A stretch of DNA of 64,000 bases from Ancylobacter mangrovi (GTDB lineage Bacteria > Pseudomonadota > Alphaproteobacteria > Rhizobiales > Xanthobacteraceae). Shown one piece after another: positions 55,554 to 64,000 of this stretch. The position numbers were made by a program, and so were the translations under genes. The notes beneath the pieces are model-generated. The model ran no database searches, had not been told where the DNA came from, and saw only the letters and a list, made by a program, of their open reading frames with translations. The DNA is taken from contig NZ_JANTHZ010000004.1 of the NCBI RefSeq assembly GCF_024752355.1, positions 1 through 64,000 of the forward strand, written 5' to 3'. Numbering within the stretch: the stretch's first letter is position 1; each line of letters starts with the position of its first letter.

Positions 55554-56486
55554 ATGCCAAACCATCTGTCCCGTCTTCTGGTCCTCGCCGTCGCCACCCT
55601 CGCGACCGCCGGCCTGATGCCGGTCCGGGCACTCGAACTGAGCGCCTATCGCGCCGAGCAGCCGCCCCCCGGCTTTGCCGAGCCGGGTGGCGCGATCGAC
55701 GCGTTCAAGGCCGCGCTCGCCAGCGACGACCTCGATGCGCTGGCCCGCCTGCTCGGTCTCGATGCCGCCCGGCTGCGCGCGAATGAAGGGGTGATGGACA
55801 CGTTCTCGAAAATGCGGGAAGGCGCCGCCCAGCGCGTCGACGTCGAGGACGTCGGCACCGACCGCAAGATTCTCGACATCGGACGCGAGCTGTGGCCGCT
55901 GCCCTTTCCCCTGGTGAAGGCCAAGGACGGCAAATGGGCGTTCGACACGGAGGCCGGCCTCGACGAGATCGCCAACCGGCGCATCGGCGAGAACGAGATC
56001 GAGGTCATCGCCACGCTGCGCGCCTATGTCGACGCGCAGCGGCTCTATGCGTCGGAGGATCACGACGGCGACGGCGTGGACGAATTCGCGCAGAAGCTGA
56101 TCAGCTCCCCGGGCAAGACCGACGGCCTCTACTGGCCGCCCGGACAGGGGGACGGCGACAGCCCCGCCGGCGCCTCCATCGACCCGGGAAACCTCGACAA
56201 GGCAAAGCAGGGCGAGGGCTATTTCGGCTACCGGTTCCGCATCCTCCGCGGCCAGGGCAACCACGTCGCCGGCGGGCGGTATGATTACGTCATCAACGGC
56301 AACATGATCGCCGGCTTCGGCCTCGTCGCGTGGCCGGTGACCTATGGCGAAACCGGCGTGCACACCTTTGCGGTCAATCAGGCCGGCATCGTTTACGAGA
56401 AGGATCTGGGCAGGGATACTGCCGCCATCGTGGCGAAGATTCGCCGCTTCGATCCCGATGACAGCTGGACCGTGTCGGAACACTAG
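55554..56486 (+). CDS. DUF2950 family protein
   Basis: A 310-aa exported protein with a signal peptide (to about residue 26). The family pattern is visible: QRLYASEDHDGDGVDEFAQK, SSPGKTDGLYWPP, GYFGYRFRIL, and a C-terminal TVSEH. GAGGAGAG lies 6 bases before ATG 55554. It is paired with DUF3300; the two are often found together in proteobacteria. The role is unknown, probably envelope-related. Confidence 0.88.
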   Translation: MPNHLSRLLVLAVATLATAGLMPVRALELSAYRAEQPPPGFAEPGGAIDAFKAALASDDLDALARLLGLDAARLRANEGVMDTFSKMREGAAQRVDVEDVGTDRKILDIGRELWPLPFPLVKAKDGKWAFDTEAGLDEIANRRIGENEIEVIATLRAYVDAQRLYASEDHDGDGVDEFAQKLISSPGKTDGLYWPPGQGDGDSPAGASIDPGNLDKAKQGEGYFGYRFRILRGQGNHVAGGRYDYVINGNMIAGFGLVAWPVTYGETGVHTFAVNQAGIVYEKDLGRDTAAIVAKIRRFDPDDSWTVSEH

Positions 56487-56497
56487 GACGGCGTAGA

Positions 56498-57352
56498 ATG
56501 ACAGCCGTTGCGCTCATCGCCGTCAAGCTGGCCGTCGCCGTGCTGATCATGGCGATCGGCATGGGTTCGTCCTTCGTCGACGTGACCTATCTGCTGCGCC
56601 GGCCGGCGCTGTTGCTGCGCTCGCTCGGCGCGATGTACGTGCTCGTCCCGCTCGTGACCGTGCTGATGGTGGCGTTCCTGCCGCTGAACACCGGCGTCAA
56701 GGCCGCGCTTATGGTCCTCGCCGTTTCGGCCGGCGCGCCTCTCCTGCCGCGCAAGCTCCAGCAGTTCGGGGATGGGGCCTACGGCTTCAGCCTGGTGGTG
56801 GTCTCGTCGGCCGTCGCCATCGTGGTGACACCGCTGTGGGTCGCCCTGCTCGCCCGGCATTTCGGCGTGTCCGCCGAGCTGTCCTGGCGCGACGCCGCCC
56901 TGGCGATCGGCACCGCCTTTCTGGCGCCGCTGATGGTCGGGATGGCCCTCGGCGCCTATTTCCCTCGCCTCGCGGCCGACTACGCGGAGCGCCTGTCCGC
57001 CGCGGCCGCACTGGTGCTCATGACGGCAGGCGTCGTGCTCCTCGCCGTCAACTGGCACATCCTGGTGGAGGTGCGGCTGTCGGGCATGCTGGCCCTGCTC
57101 GGCGTGATGGTGATGGCGCTGGTCATCGGCCATATCTGCGGCGGACCGAAGGAAATGGACCGGACGACGCTGGCCATCGCCTGCGCCACGCGCCACATCG
57201 GCATCGCGGTGATCGTCGCGACAGCCTTCCGGGGCCCGCGGACCATCGTCATCCTCGCCGCCTATGTCGTGGCGTCGGCCCTGGTGTCGATACCCTATCT
57301 GCGGTGGCGGCGAGGCTCGCCGCGCGTGGCGAAAAGCGGGGAACCGGCGTGA
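56498..57352 (+). CDS. BASS-type (bile acid:sodium symporter-like) transporter
   Basis: A 284-aa protein with about 9 membrane helices. The sequence GPKEMDRTTLAIACATRHIG sits where the BASS conserved core crosses the membrane. It follows DUF2950 by 11 bases. The substrate is unknown; BASS proteins take up organic anions with sodium. The link with DUF3300/2950 may be only by transcription. Confidence 0.7.
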   Translation: MTAVALIAVKLAVAVLIMAIGMGSSFVDVTYLLRRPALLLRSLGAMYVLVPLVTVLMVAFLPLNTGVKAALMVLAVSAGAPLLPRKLQQFGDGAYGFSLVVVSSAVAIVVTPLWVALLARHFGVSAELSWRDAALAIGTAFLAPLMVGMALGAYFPRLAADYAERLSAAAALVLMTAGVVLLAVNWHILVEVRLSGMLALLGVMVMALVIGHICGGPKEMDRTTLAIACATRHIGIAVIVATAFRGPRTIVILAAYVVASALVSIPYLRWRRGSPRVAKSGEPA

Positions 57353-57622
57353 ATCCTGCCGTTCGATCCCGTTCAACGACACGAGTATTTTTAGCTTCGC
57401 CTCGACCGCCGTCGCTGCGCGACACCGGCCTGGCCGGACGTCGTTGGAACGCCGGCCCCGCATTCTCCGACACGCTGATGGCCCGACATGCATAGCGCCA
57501 CCGACATGGCTTCGGGAAAATGCGTGACGGCGACAGATCGATCCGGCAGCAATACGTCTTCTGGGCTAATCAGACATCGCGCCGGCTTGCCGATCCCGCC
57601 GTAACTCACATCCCCGTCCCGC

Positions 57623-59320
57623 ATGACCGCACGCTACGATCTGCTCTCCCGCCCTCCGCCTTCCGTGCTGCTCGCCGCGGTCGCGCAGCATATGGGGCTG
57701 ATGGCGGTCACGCTGGTCTTTCCGCTGCTCGTCGCCCAGACGGCCGGCGTCGGGCAAGCCGTACAGGTCCACTACCTCCAGCTTTCCATGCTGGCCATGG
57801 GCCTTGCGACGCTGGCGCAGGCGTGGGGCGGAGTGTTGTTCGGCCGGGCGCGGATCGGCAGCGGCTTCCTGCTGCCGGCCGTGTTCACCGCGGCCTATCT
57901 GCCGGCCGCGCTGGCGGCGGCGCGCAGCGGCGGGCTCGAAGCCGTCGCCGGGCTCACCATCGCCGCCGGCCTGACGGAGATCGTCCTCAGCCGGTTCATC
58001 GGCCGGCTGCGGCCCTACCTGCCGGTGGAGATCGTCGGGCTGACCGTGCTCATGATCGGCATCATCCTCGGCATCGTCGCGCTGAAGCTCATGCTTGGCT
58101 ACGACCGGTCGCAGCCGCTCGCCGTCACGGAGACGGGACCCGCCCTCGCGGCGCTCGCCATCATGGTCGCCCTCGCCATATGGGGCGGCGCGCGCCTGCG
58201 CAGCATGGCGGTCCTGGTGGGGCTTGCGGCGGGCATCGGCCTGCATATGGGCTACGGCTTCGCCGCCGGCGACGCGCACCTGAACGTTCCCGTCATCGTG
58301 CCGGAGCTGTTCACCTGGCCGCTCGTCACGCCGCACTTCGAGGCGGCGCTGCTGCCGGGATTCCTCGTCGGTGCGCTCGCCTGCACGCTGCGCGCCTTCG
58401 GCGACATGGTGGCCAGCCAGAAGGTCAATGACCGCGACTGGAAGCGGCCCGACTACGCCAATATCGAAGCCGGCGTGCTGGCGGACGGGATCGGCACGCT
58501 GATAGCCGGCGTGATCGGCACGATGGGGCTCAACACCTATTCGGCCAGCGTCGGCCTTTCGGTGGCGACCGAGGTGCTGGCCCGCCGCGTCGCCATCGGC
58601 GTCGGCATCGGCTGGATCGTGCTCGCCTTCCTGCCGCGCGCGGCGGGCGTGCTGATCGCCATTCCCCAGGGCGTGCTCGGCGCCGCCCTTCTCTTCGCCT
58701 CGACCTATGTGGTGCTGTCCGGCATGTCGATCCTCGGGCAGCGCCTGCTCGACGCGCGTCGCACGCTGGCGGTCGGGCTGAGCTTCTTCCTCGGCATCTC
58801 CTTCGACGAGATGCCCGGCTTCTATGCCGACCATCTGCCGCCGGCCCTGCATCCGCTCATCACCTCCTCGCTGGTGCTGGCGCTGCTGACGGCGCTGGTC
58901 CTGAACGCCCTGTTCCGCATCGGCACGCGCAAGCGGCACCGGCTGAGCTGGCAACCCGCGGCGGGCGTCGCGCCGCTGCTGCAGTTTCTGGCCGACGCCG
59001 GCAGCCAGGACGGCGCGCGCGGGACGGCCGTGCTCCGCCTGTCGCAGATCGCCGAGGAATTCGCCGAGGCCGCCCCGCAGCTCGCAGACGACCGCATGGA
59101 GGTCGCCACGCGCTTCGACGAGTATACGCTCGAACTCGCCTTCTCCTGGCACGGCCGGCCGCTGACGGGCGGTGCGGCGCCCAGCCTCGACGAGACGGCC
59201 GACGAAGACGCGATCATGAACGGCGTCGCGCTGGCGCTGATGACGCGGCTGGCCGACCGGCTGACGACGCGCTCGCATGCCGGCGGGCAGCATGAGCTGG
59301 TCTGCCAGGTCGAGCAGTAG
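57623..59320 (+). CDS. NCS2 nucleobase permease-like protein with soluble C-terminal domain
   Basis: A 565-aa protein. Residues 1-440 form the 14-helix NCS2 fold (QHMGLMAVTLVFPLLV; GTMGLNTYSASVGLSVATEV; SSGM-like LSGMSILGQRLL). Residues about 450-565 are soluble and look like a GHKL/RsbW-type fold remnant (LSQIAEEFAEAAPQ, ATRFDEYTLELAFSWHGRPL). The standard permease ends before this. Transport of xanthine, uracil or similar is likely. The extra domain might sense or regulate. Confidence 0.8.
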   Translation: MTARYDLLSRPPPSVLLAAVAQHMGLMAVTLVFPLLVAQTAGVGQAVQVHYLQLSMLAMGLATLAQAWGGVLFGRARIGSGFLLPAVFTAAYLPAALAAARSGGLEAVAGLTIAAGLTEIVLSRFIGRLRPYLPVEIVGLTVLMIGIILGIVALKLMLGYDRSQPLAVTETGPALAALAIMVALAIWGGARLRSMAVLVGLAAGIGLHMGYGFAAGDAHLNVPVIVPELFTWPLVTPHFEAALLPGFLVGALACTLRAFGDMVASQKVNDRDWKRPDYANIEAGVLADGIGTLIAGVIGTMGLNTYSASVGLSVATEVLARRVAIGVGIGWIVLAFLPRAAGVLIAIPQGVLGAALLFASTYVVLSGMSILGQRLLDARRTLAVGLSFFLGISFDEMPGFYADHLPPALHPLITSSLVLALLTALVLNALFRIGTRKRHRLSWQPAAGVAPLLQFLADAGSQDGARGTAVLRLSQIAEEFAEAAPQLADDRMEVATRFDEYTLELAFSWHGRPLTGGAAPSLDETADEDAIMNGVALALMTRLADRLTTRSHAGGQHELVCQVEQ

Positions 59321-59524
59321 CCGCGCGGACTGGTCCGGATCTGGTGCCGGACAGCGCCGGAAGCATGTCCGGCTAACGTTACGACATGTCACCCCTCATC
59401 CCGCCATGGGTGCATCTCGAAGGCAACGAAGAACCCTTCTCTACCCATAAAGGCTGCCCTCCTAGGGAGAATAGAATCGGCGTCTCGTTCGGATATGCTT
59501 CGACATGTTCCTTGAGGTCGATCG

Positions 59525-60604
59525 ATGGCAGCCGAGGCACGTCGTTTCCGTACGTTGGACGCCATGCGCGGCTTCGCTGCATTGCTTGTCGTCGTCTATC
59601 ACCTTCAGCAATATTTTCCGGGACGGGTGATCCCTGGCTATCTCGCGGTGGATCTCTTTTTCGCGCTCAGCGGATTCGTTATTGCACTTAACTATAGTCA
59701 CCGCCTCGCAGCGGGACTTTCGGTCCCGCGCTTCGTCGAGGCCCGGCTCGTCCGGCTGTTCCCGCTGTTCCTCGCCGGCTGGATGCTTGGGTCGGCGAAG
59801 CAGATCGTCGGCCATCTGATCGGCGACGAACGGGCGATGGCGTGGCCCCGGCTTGCCGTCGCGCTCGTCAGCAACCTGCTGATGCTGCCGACGCCGGCGA
59901 GCCCCGTGCTGTTCCCGCTGAACGGGCCGGCCTGGTCGCTGTTCTTTGAGATGGTGGTCAACATCCTGTTCGCGCTGGCGCTCTGCCGCGCGCGCGGCAG
60001 GGAGATCGTCGCCGTCGCGGCCATCGCCGCGGTCTATCTCGTCGCGACGATCGGGGCGCCCGAATACTTCAATGTCGGCTGGTCGTGGGAGACCGCGCTC
60101 GGCGGTCTCGCCCGCGCACTTTACTCCTTCTCGGTCGGCATCCTCATCTTCCGTTTCCTGGACATAGGCTCGCGCCGCGTCTCCCCGCTGTCCGCGCTCG
60201 TCGTCGTCCTGATGATCGCGCCCATGGCGCTGGCCCTTCCCCAGGGCGTGCGGCCCGAAGGCGAGCTGGCCTTCGTGCTCGTCCTGTTCCCGCTGCTGGT
60301 GATCGCGGGCGCGAGGTACGAGATGATGCCCGCCCTGCAGGGAACGGCCGACCTGCTCGGCGACCTGTCGTACCCGATCTACGCCATCCGCTGGCCGCTG
60401 ATCGCGCTGATGGGGCCGATCCTGGCGAAGGCGCGGCTCGGCATCGCCGCCAGCTGCCTCGTCTACGTGGCGACGATCGTGGCGCTCGGCTATCTCGTCG
60501 CACGCTTCTTCGACGCGCCGGTCCGGCGCTGGGTCGGCGACCAGCTCAAGGCCCGCAGTTCCCCCACGCGGACGCCGCCGAGCTCGGCCGTCGATGTCGC
60601 CTGA
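59525..60604 (+). CDS. acyltransferase-3 family membrane protein (OafA/YrhL type)
   Basis: A 359-aa protein with about 10 membrane helices. The start is TLDAMRGFAALLVVVYHLQQ, then YLAVDLFFALSGFVIAL and RLVRLFPLF, diagnostic of family 3. The catalytic His is in the first motif (YH). It O-acylates sugars or lipids at the inner membrane. No polysaccharide genes are adjacent, so the acceptor is unknown. It begins at ATG 59525. Confidence 0.9.
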   Translation: MAAEARRFRTLDAMRGFAALLVVVYHLQQYFPGRVIPGYLAVDLFFALSGFVIALNYSHRLAAGLSVPRFVEARLVRLFPLFLAGWMLGSAKQIVGHLIGDERAMAWPRLAVALVSNLLMLPTPASPVLFPLNGPAWSLFFEMVVNILFALALCRARGREIVAVAAIAAVYLVATIGAPEYFNVGWSWETALGGLARALYSFSVGILIFRFLDIGSRRVSPLSALVVVLMIAPMALALPQGVRPEGELAFVLVLFPLLVIAGARYEMMPALQGTADLLGDLSYPIYAIRWPLIALMGPILAKARLGIAASCLVYVATIVALGYLVARFFDAPVRRWVGDQLKARSSPTRTPPSSAVDVA

Positions 60605-60697
60605 TCGCCGTCTCTGCTGAATCGGCGGGTCCTGGACGGGGTCGACGACACGCTCGGCGTCAGCGCCGGAGCCCCGATACGAAGACCCCGCCCGCGC

Positions 60698-61294
60698 TCA
60701 CGAGGTCTGCCCGCGCCGCGCCGCGCCCATGCCGGTCCAGCGCCGGCAGGCATCGTGATCGATGCCGAACAGGTCCAGCGCCCGCCCGACCGAGTGGTCG
60801 ACCATCTCCTCCAGCGAGGCCGGCTGTGCGTAGAAGGCCGGTACCGGCGGCATGATGACTGCGCCCATCTCCGTGAGTGCGGTCATGGTGCGCAGATGGC
60901 CGAGATGCAGCGGCGTCTCGCGCACCATCAGCACCAGCCGGCGGCGCTCCTTCAGCACCACGTCGGCGGCGCGGCTCATCAGGCTGGAGGTCACGCCGGT
61001 CGCGATCTCCGACATGGTGCGCACCGAACAGGGCGCGATCAGCATGCCGAGCGTGCGGAACGAGCCGCTGGAAATGGAGGCGCCAACATCGGCCACGTTG
61101 TGGACCACGTCCGCCTTCTCGGCCAACGCCGACGGCCCGAGGCCGAGCTCCTGCGACAGGGTGAGATGGGCGGAGCGGGTGACGACGAGGTGCGTCTCCA
61201 CCCCCGCCGCCCTCATCAGCGCCAGCGCCCGCACGCCGTAGACGGCGCCCGAGGCGCCGCTGATGCCGACGACGATGCGCGGGCGCTCTTCCAT
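60698..61294 (-). CDS. ubiX: UbiX family flavin prenyltransferase
   Basis: A 198-aa protein. GISGASGAVYG (residues about 9-19) binds FMN, and PCSVRTMSEIATG and LMVRETPLH match UbiX. It makes prenylated FMN from FMN and dimethylallyl phosphate. It lies 23 bases after UbiD on the same strand, and UbiD needs this cofactor. Confidence 0.92.
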   Translation of the reverse strand: MEERPRIVVGISGASGAVYGVRALALMRAAGVETHLVVTRSAHLTLSQELGLGPSALAEKADVVHNVADVGASISSGSFRTLGMLIAPCSVRTMSEIATGVTSSLMSRAADVVLKERRRLVLMVRETPLHLGHLRTMTALTEMGAVIMPPVPAFYAQPASLEEMVDHSVGRALDLFGIDHDACRRWTGMGAARRGQTS

Positions 61295-61317
61295 GGCACT
61301 TGCGTCCCCGCCCACGC

Positions 61318-62637
61318 TCAGGCGTTCTCGAACCAGTCGGCCAGGTTCACCTGGTCGGCGAGGCGGATCTTCTTGCGCTCGAACTCGGTGCGGCGGGCGA
61401 ACGGCTTGGTGGCGTCGATCAGCAGCCGCCCCCAATGGTCTTTGTGCTCGTCGCGGTAGAAGGAGGGCGTGTCGGGAATGATGATCATGTCCTTGTCCGG
61501 CCGGCAGCGCGTGAGCACGGCCCACATCACGTCGTCCATGCTGTAGATGTCGACGTCCTCGTCGACGACGGTGATCACCTTGGCCCAGATCGGCTCAGCG
61601 CCGATGGTCGCCAGCATCACCTGCCGGGCATGGCCCTCGAACTGCGGGTCGATCTTGACGATGGCATGGGTCACGAAGGGCTGGCAGGTGACATCGAGAA
61701 TGCCGGGCAGCGCGGCGGAAAGGCGCTGGTAGATGTTGGCCGAGACCGAGAGCTCGAGCGTCAGCACCTCCTCCGGCGAGCCGCACAGGATGGAGTGGAA
61801 CATCGCGTCCTTGCGCACCGTGACGCCGAGCACCTCGAACACCGCGTTCGGGCCCTCGGGCACGTAGTAGCCCATGAACTCGCCGAACGGGCCTTCCGGG
61901 CGGCGCTCGTTCGGCAGGAACCGGCCCTCGATGACGATCTCGGTGTCCGCCGGCACCTCGAGATCGATGTACTTGCACTTGCGCATGGCGATCGGGCCGC
62001 CCTTCAGCCGCGCCGCGACCTCGAGCTCGTCGACGTCGTAGGGCAGCGGGGCGGCGGCGGTGAGGAAGGAGGTCGCCGGCGCGCCGATCAGCATCGCCGC
62101 CTCCAGCGGCTTGCCCATCTTCTCGGCCTTCTCGTGATAGATGGTGAGATGGTGGCGCGGGGCGAGGCGGCAGCGCAGCTCGTCGTCGCTGACGAACATC
62201 GAGCGGTGATAGGACAGGTTGCCGACCCCGGTCTCGGGGTCCTTGGCGATGAACATGGCCGAGGTGAAATAGGGCGCGGCGTCGCGGTCCGAATAGGTGA
62301 TCAGCGGCAGCTCGGAGAGCTTCACCTCGGTCAGCTCGTCGTCCTCGACCTCGACGAAGGGCTCGCCGGTGCCCTTGCCGAGGCTGGCGAGGTTGCTCCA
62401 TTGCCGGCAGAAATCCTTCGCATCGATGCCGATCACCTCCGCCAGGCGCTCGCGCGAGCCGTAGACATTGGTGACGACCGGGAAGCGGGTGCCCTTCACA
62501 TTGGTGAACAGGATGGGCTTGCCCCAGCGCTTCTGCGCCGCATGGGTGACGGCGGCCAGCTCGTGGAACGGGTCGATCTCCTTGTCGACCACGAGCAGGT
62601 CGCCGCGTTCGCGCAGGCGTGAGATGTAGTCGCGCAT
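61318..62637 (-). CDS. ubiD: UbiD family decarboxylase
   Basis: A 439-aa protein. The catalytic segment is RRPEGPFGEFMGYY (E248, E253). Earlier motifs include NVYGSRERLAEVIG and NLSYHRSMFV. UbiD enzymes decarboxylate aromatic or unsaturated acids with prenyl-FMN. The UbiX partner follows and an SsuBC-type transporter precedes, so it is more likely catabolic than ubiquinone-related. Confidence 0.9.
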   Translation of the reverse strand: MRDYISRLRERGDLLVVDKEIDPFHELAAVTHAAQKRWGKPILFTNVKGTRFPVVTNVYGSRERLAEVIGIDAKDFCRQWSNLASLGKGTGEPFVEVEDDELTEVKLSELPLITYSDRDAAPYFTSAMFIAKDPETGVGNLSYHRSMFVSDDELRCRLAPRHHLTIYHEKAEKMGKPLEAAMLIGAPATSFLTAAAPLPYDVDELEVAARLKGGPIAMRKCKYIDLEVPADTEIVIEGRFLPNERRPEGPFGEFMGYYVPEGPNAVFEVLGVTVRKDAMFHSILCGSPEEVLTLELSVSANIYQRLSAALPGILDVTCQPFVTHAIVKIDPQFEGHARQVMLATIGAEPIWAKVITVVDEDVDIYSMDDVMWAVLTRCRPDKDMIIIPDTPSFYRDEHKDHWGRLLIDATKPFARRTEFERKKIRLADQVNLADWFENA

Positions 62638-62677
62638 TCGTCAGATACTCCGGAAGACAGGGGCGCGGGGCGTGGCG

Positions 62678-63454
62678 TCACCGCCGGCGCTGGGAGGGTC
62701 GCCAGGTCAGGAAGGCGTTCTCGAACAGGGACACGGCGCCGATGCCGAGCGTCGTGAACAGGGTGATGGACAGCAGCGTCGCGAACACCAGCGGCGTGTC
62801 GAGGTTGAACTGGCCCGACAGGATGATGTGGCCGATGCCGCTGTTGCCGCCGATGAACTCGCCGACGATGGAGCCGACCAGCGCCAGCGGGAAGGCGACC
62901 TTCACCGCGTCGGCGATGTAGGGCACGGCGTTCATCAGCCGCACCTTGACGAAGATCCGCCACCTGTTGCCGCCGGCCAGCGTCGACAGGTCGATCAGGT
63001 CCGCCTCGATCTCGCCGAGCCCGGTGACCGAGTTCACGAAGATCGGGAACAGCGCCAGCAGGAAGGCGAGCAGCACCTTGGATTCGTAGCCGAGGCCGAA
63101 CCAGATGACGAAGAGCGGGGCGATGGCGATCTTCGGGATCGAATTGAAGGCGGCGAGCAGCGGCGTGATCATCGAGCCGAGCAGCGGCACGTAGATGATC
63201 AGCAGCGCCAGCAGGACCCCCACCACCAGCGCCAGCCCGAGGCCGGCGAGCGTGGTGAACGCCGTCATCGCCAGCCCCTGCATCTGCACCGAGAAGGTCT
63301 CGATGAAGCGCTGGGCGATCTCGGTCGGCAACGGCAGCACATAGGAAGGGATGCCCGCGAGCGGGGCGCCGTACTGCCAGATCAGCACCAGCACCGCGAA
63401 GCACGCGAGCGGCTTGGCGATCGCGGCGAGCCGCTTCGACATGGACTCGCTCAT
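62678..63454 (-). CDS. ABC transporter permease (SsuC/TauC type)
   Basis: A 258-aa protein with about 6 membrane helices. The coupling loop reads GEIEADLIDLSTLAGGNRWR then RLMNAVPYI, typical of nitrate/sulfonate/taurine permeases. It lies 4 bases after the ATPase and 40 before UbiD. It probably imports an aromatic acid used by UbiD; that is inferred from context. Confidence 0.88.
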   Translation of the reverse strand: MSESMSKRLAAIAKPLACFAVLVLIWQYGAPLAGIPSYVLPLPTEIAQRFIETFSVQMQGLAMTAFTTLAGLGLALVVGVLLALLIIYVPLLGSMITPLLAAFNSIPKIAIAPLFVIWFGLGYESKVLLAFLLALFPIFVNSVTGLGEIEADLIDLSTLAGGNRWRIFVKVRLMNAVPYIADAVKVAFPLALVGSIVGEFIGGNSGIGHIILSGQFNLDTPLVFATLLSITLFTTLGIGAVSLFENAFLTWRPSQRRR

Positions 63455-63458
63455 GGTC

Positions 63459-64000
63459 TCACTCCATCCACTGCGCTTCGATGCCCTCGCGCACGCGCTC
63501 GGACAGTTCGAGGAAACGCGGCTCGCGCAGCGTGCCCGGATGGCGCGGCCGCGGCAGGTCGATCGGCACGATGTCGCGGATGCGGCCGGGCCGCGGGGTC
63601 ATCACCACCACCGTGTCGGAGAGCAGGACAGCCTCGGTGATGCTGTGGGTGACGAACAGCACCGTGCTGCGGCTCTCGTCCCACAGCGTCTGCAGGGCGT
63701 AGCCCATGCGCTCGCGGGTGATGACGTCGAGCGCGCCGAACGGCTCGTCCATCAGGATCAGCGGCGGTTTGAGCAGCATCGCCCGGCAGATCGAGGCGCG
63801 CTGCTGCATGCCGCCCGAAAGCTCGTGCGGATAGCTCGCCTCGAAGCCGCCGAGCCCGGCGAGCTGCATCAGCTCGAGCGCGCGCTCGCGCCATTGCGAG
63901 GTCTTCAGCCCGCCCATCTCGGCGACGAACAGGATGTTGTCGAGGGTGCGCCGCCAGGGCAGCAGCACCGGCGACTGGAACACCATGCCGATGTTGCGCA
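63459..64000 (-). CDS. ABC transporter ATP-binding protein, 5' end outside window
   Basis: The visible part (180 residues) covers the Q-loop (MVFQSPVLLPWRRTLDNI), signature LSGGMQQRASICRAM, Walker B LILMDEPFGALD and the switch His in VTHS. Walker A lies beyond the window. It is the SsuB/TauB type and pairs with the permease 4 bases downstream. Confidence 0.9.
   Translation of the reverse strand, partial: RNIGMVFQSPVLLPWRRTLDNILFVAEMGGLKTSQWRERALELMQLAGLGGFEASYPHELSGGMQQRASICRAMLLKPPLILMDEPFGALDVITRERMGYALQTLWDESRSTVLFVTHSITEAVLLSDTVVVMTPRPGRIRDIVPIDLPRPRHPGTLREPRFLELSERVREGIEAQWME

Noticed and set aside
57340-57363. GGAAC...CGTT as an EcfG promoter
   Set aside because: Spacing is 15 rather than 16-17, it lies across the end of the BASS-type gene and the next gene is over 250 bases away.

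Overview
The window is GC-rich and looks like the chromosome of an alphaproteobacterium, probably Hyphomicrobiales (Xanthobacteraceae- or Methylobacterium-like). The grounds are an HWE-type histidine kinase next to CheR/CheB-like genes, a MoxR/Bat operon, a HyuA/HyuB catabolic operon with an XRE-cupin regulator, and dense operons with 4-bp ATGA-type overlaps. Genus is inference. No rRNA, tRNA or CRISPR array was seen.

Layout. (1) 1-1460: tail of an alpha/beta hydrolase, a truncated cytochrome P460-like ORF and an SDR. (2) About 1461-23127: an accessory and defence island. It holds a sigma-70 factor paired with a NERD-helicase (+), a DISARM-like set on the minus strand (C5 methyltransferase, Vsr nuclease, DrmA helicase, DrmB/DUF1998), and a two-gene SIR2-GHKL-APAZ-like plus short Argonaute operon (+). 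An IS3-family orfA remnant, a HEPN protein, a small tyrosine recombinase, a Fic protein, an HNH nuclease and a 770-aa recombinase-like protein follow. (3) 23128-35791: a divergent catabolic locus. One arm is the XRE-cupin regulator, a polar amino acid ABC transporter (substrate-binding protein plus a permease-ATPase fusion), a GMC oxidoreductase and its small subunit. The other arm is an enolase-superfamily enzyme, HyuA, HyuB, an SDR and a gamma-glutamyltransferase-like protein. Two similar TGAGAA-type palindromes lie between the arms. (4) 35938-38785: pirin, LysR regulator, isochorismatase-like hydrolase. (5) 38919-46701: a NarL-type response regulator and its kinase, then MoxR-DUF58-small membrane protein-BatA-BatB-TPR-BatD, all on the minus strand. 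(6) 46976-53489: single-domain receiver, large hybrid kinase, CheR, CheB and a receiver-HWE kinase. (7) 54010-60604: DUF3300, DUF2950, BASS-type carrier, NCS2 permease with a soluble tail, acyltransferase. (8) 60698-64000: UbiX, UbiD and an SsuBC-type ABC transporter running off the window.

The strongest candidate for a little-described system is the SIR2-GHKL-APAZ-like/short-pAgo operon (12201-16512). It resembles SPARSA (short pAgo with SIR2-APAZ) but carries a RecG-C-terminus-like GHKL ATPase between SIR2 and the APAZ-like region. Second is the group-1-like sigma factor with a region 1.1-like domain, one base upstream of a NERD-helicase and tail-to-tail with a DISARM-like set that lacks a visible drmC.
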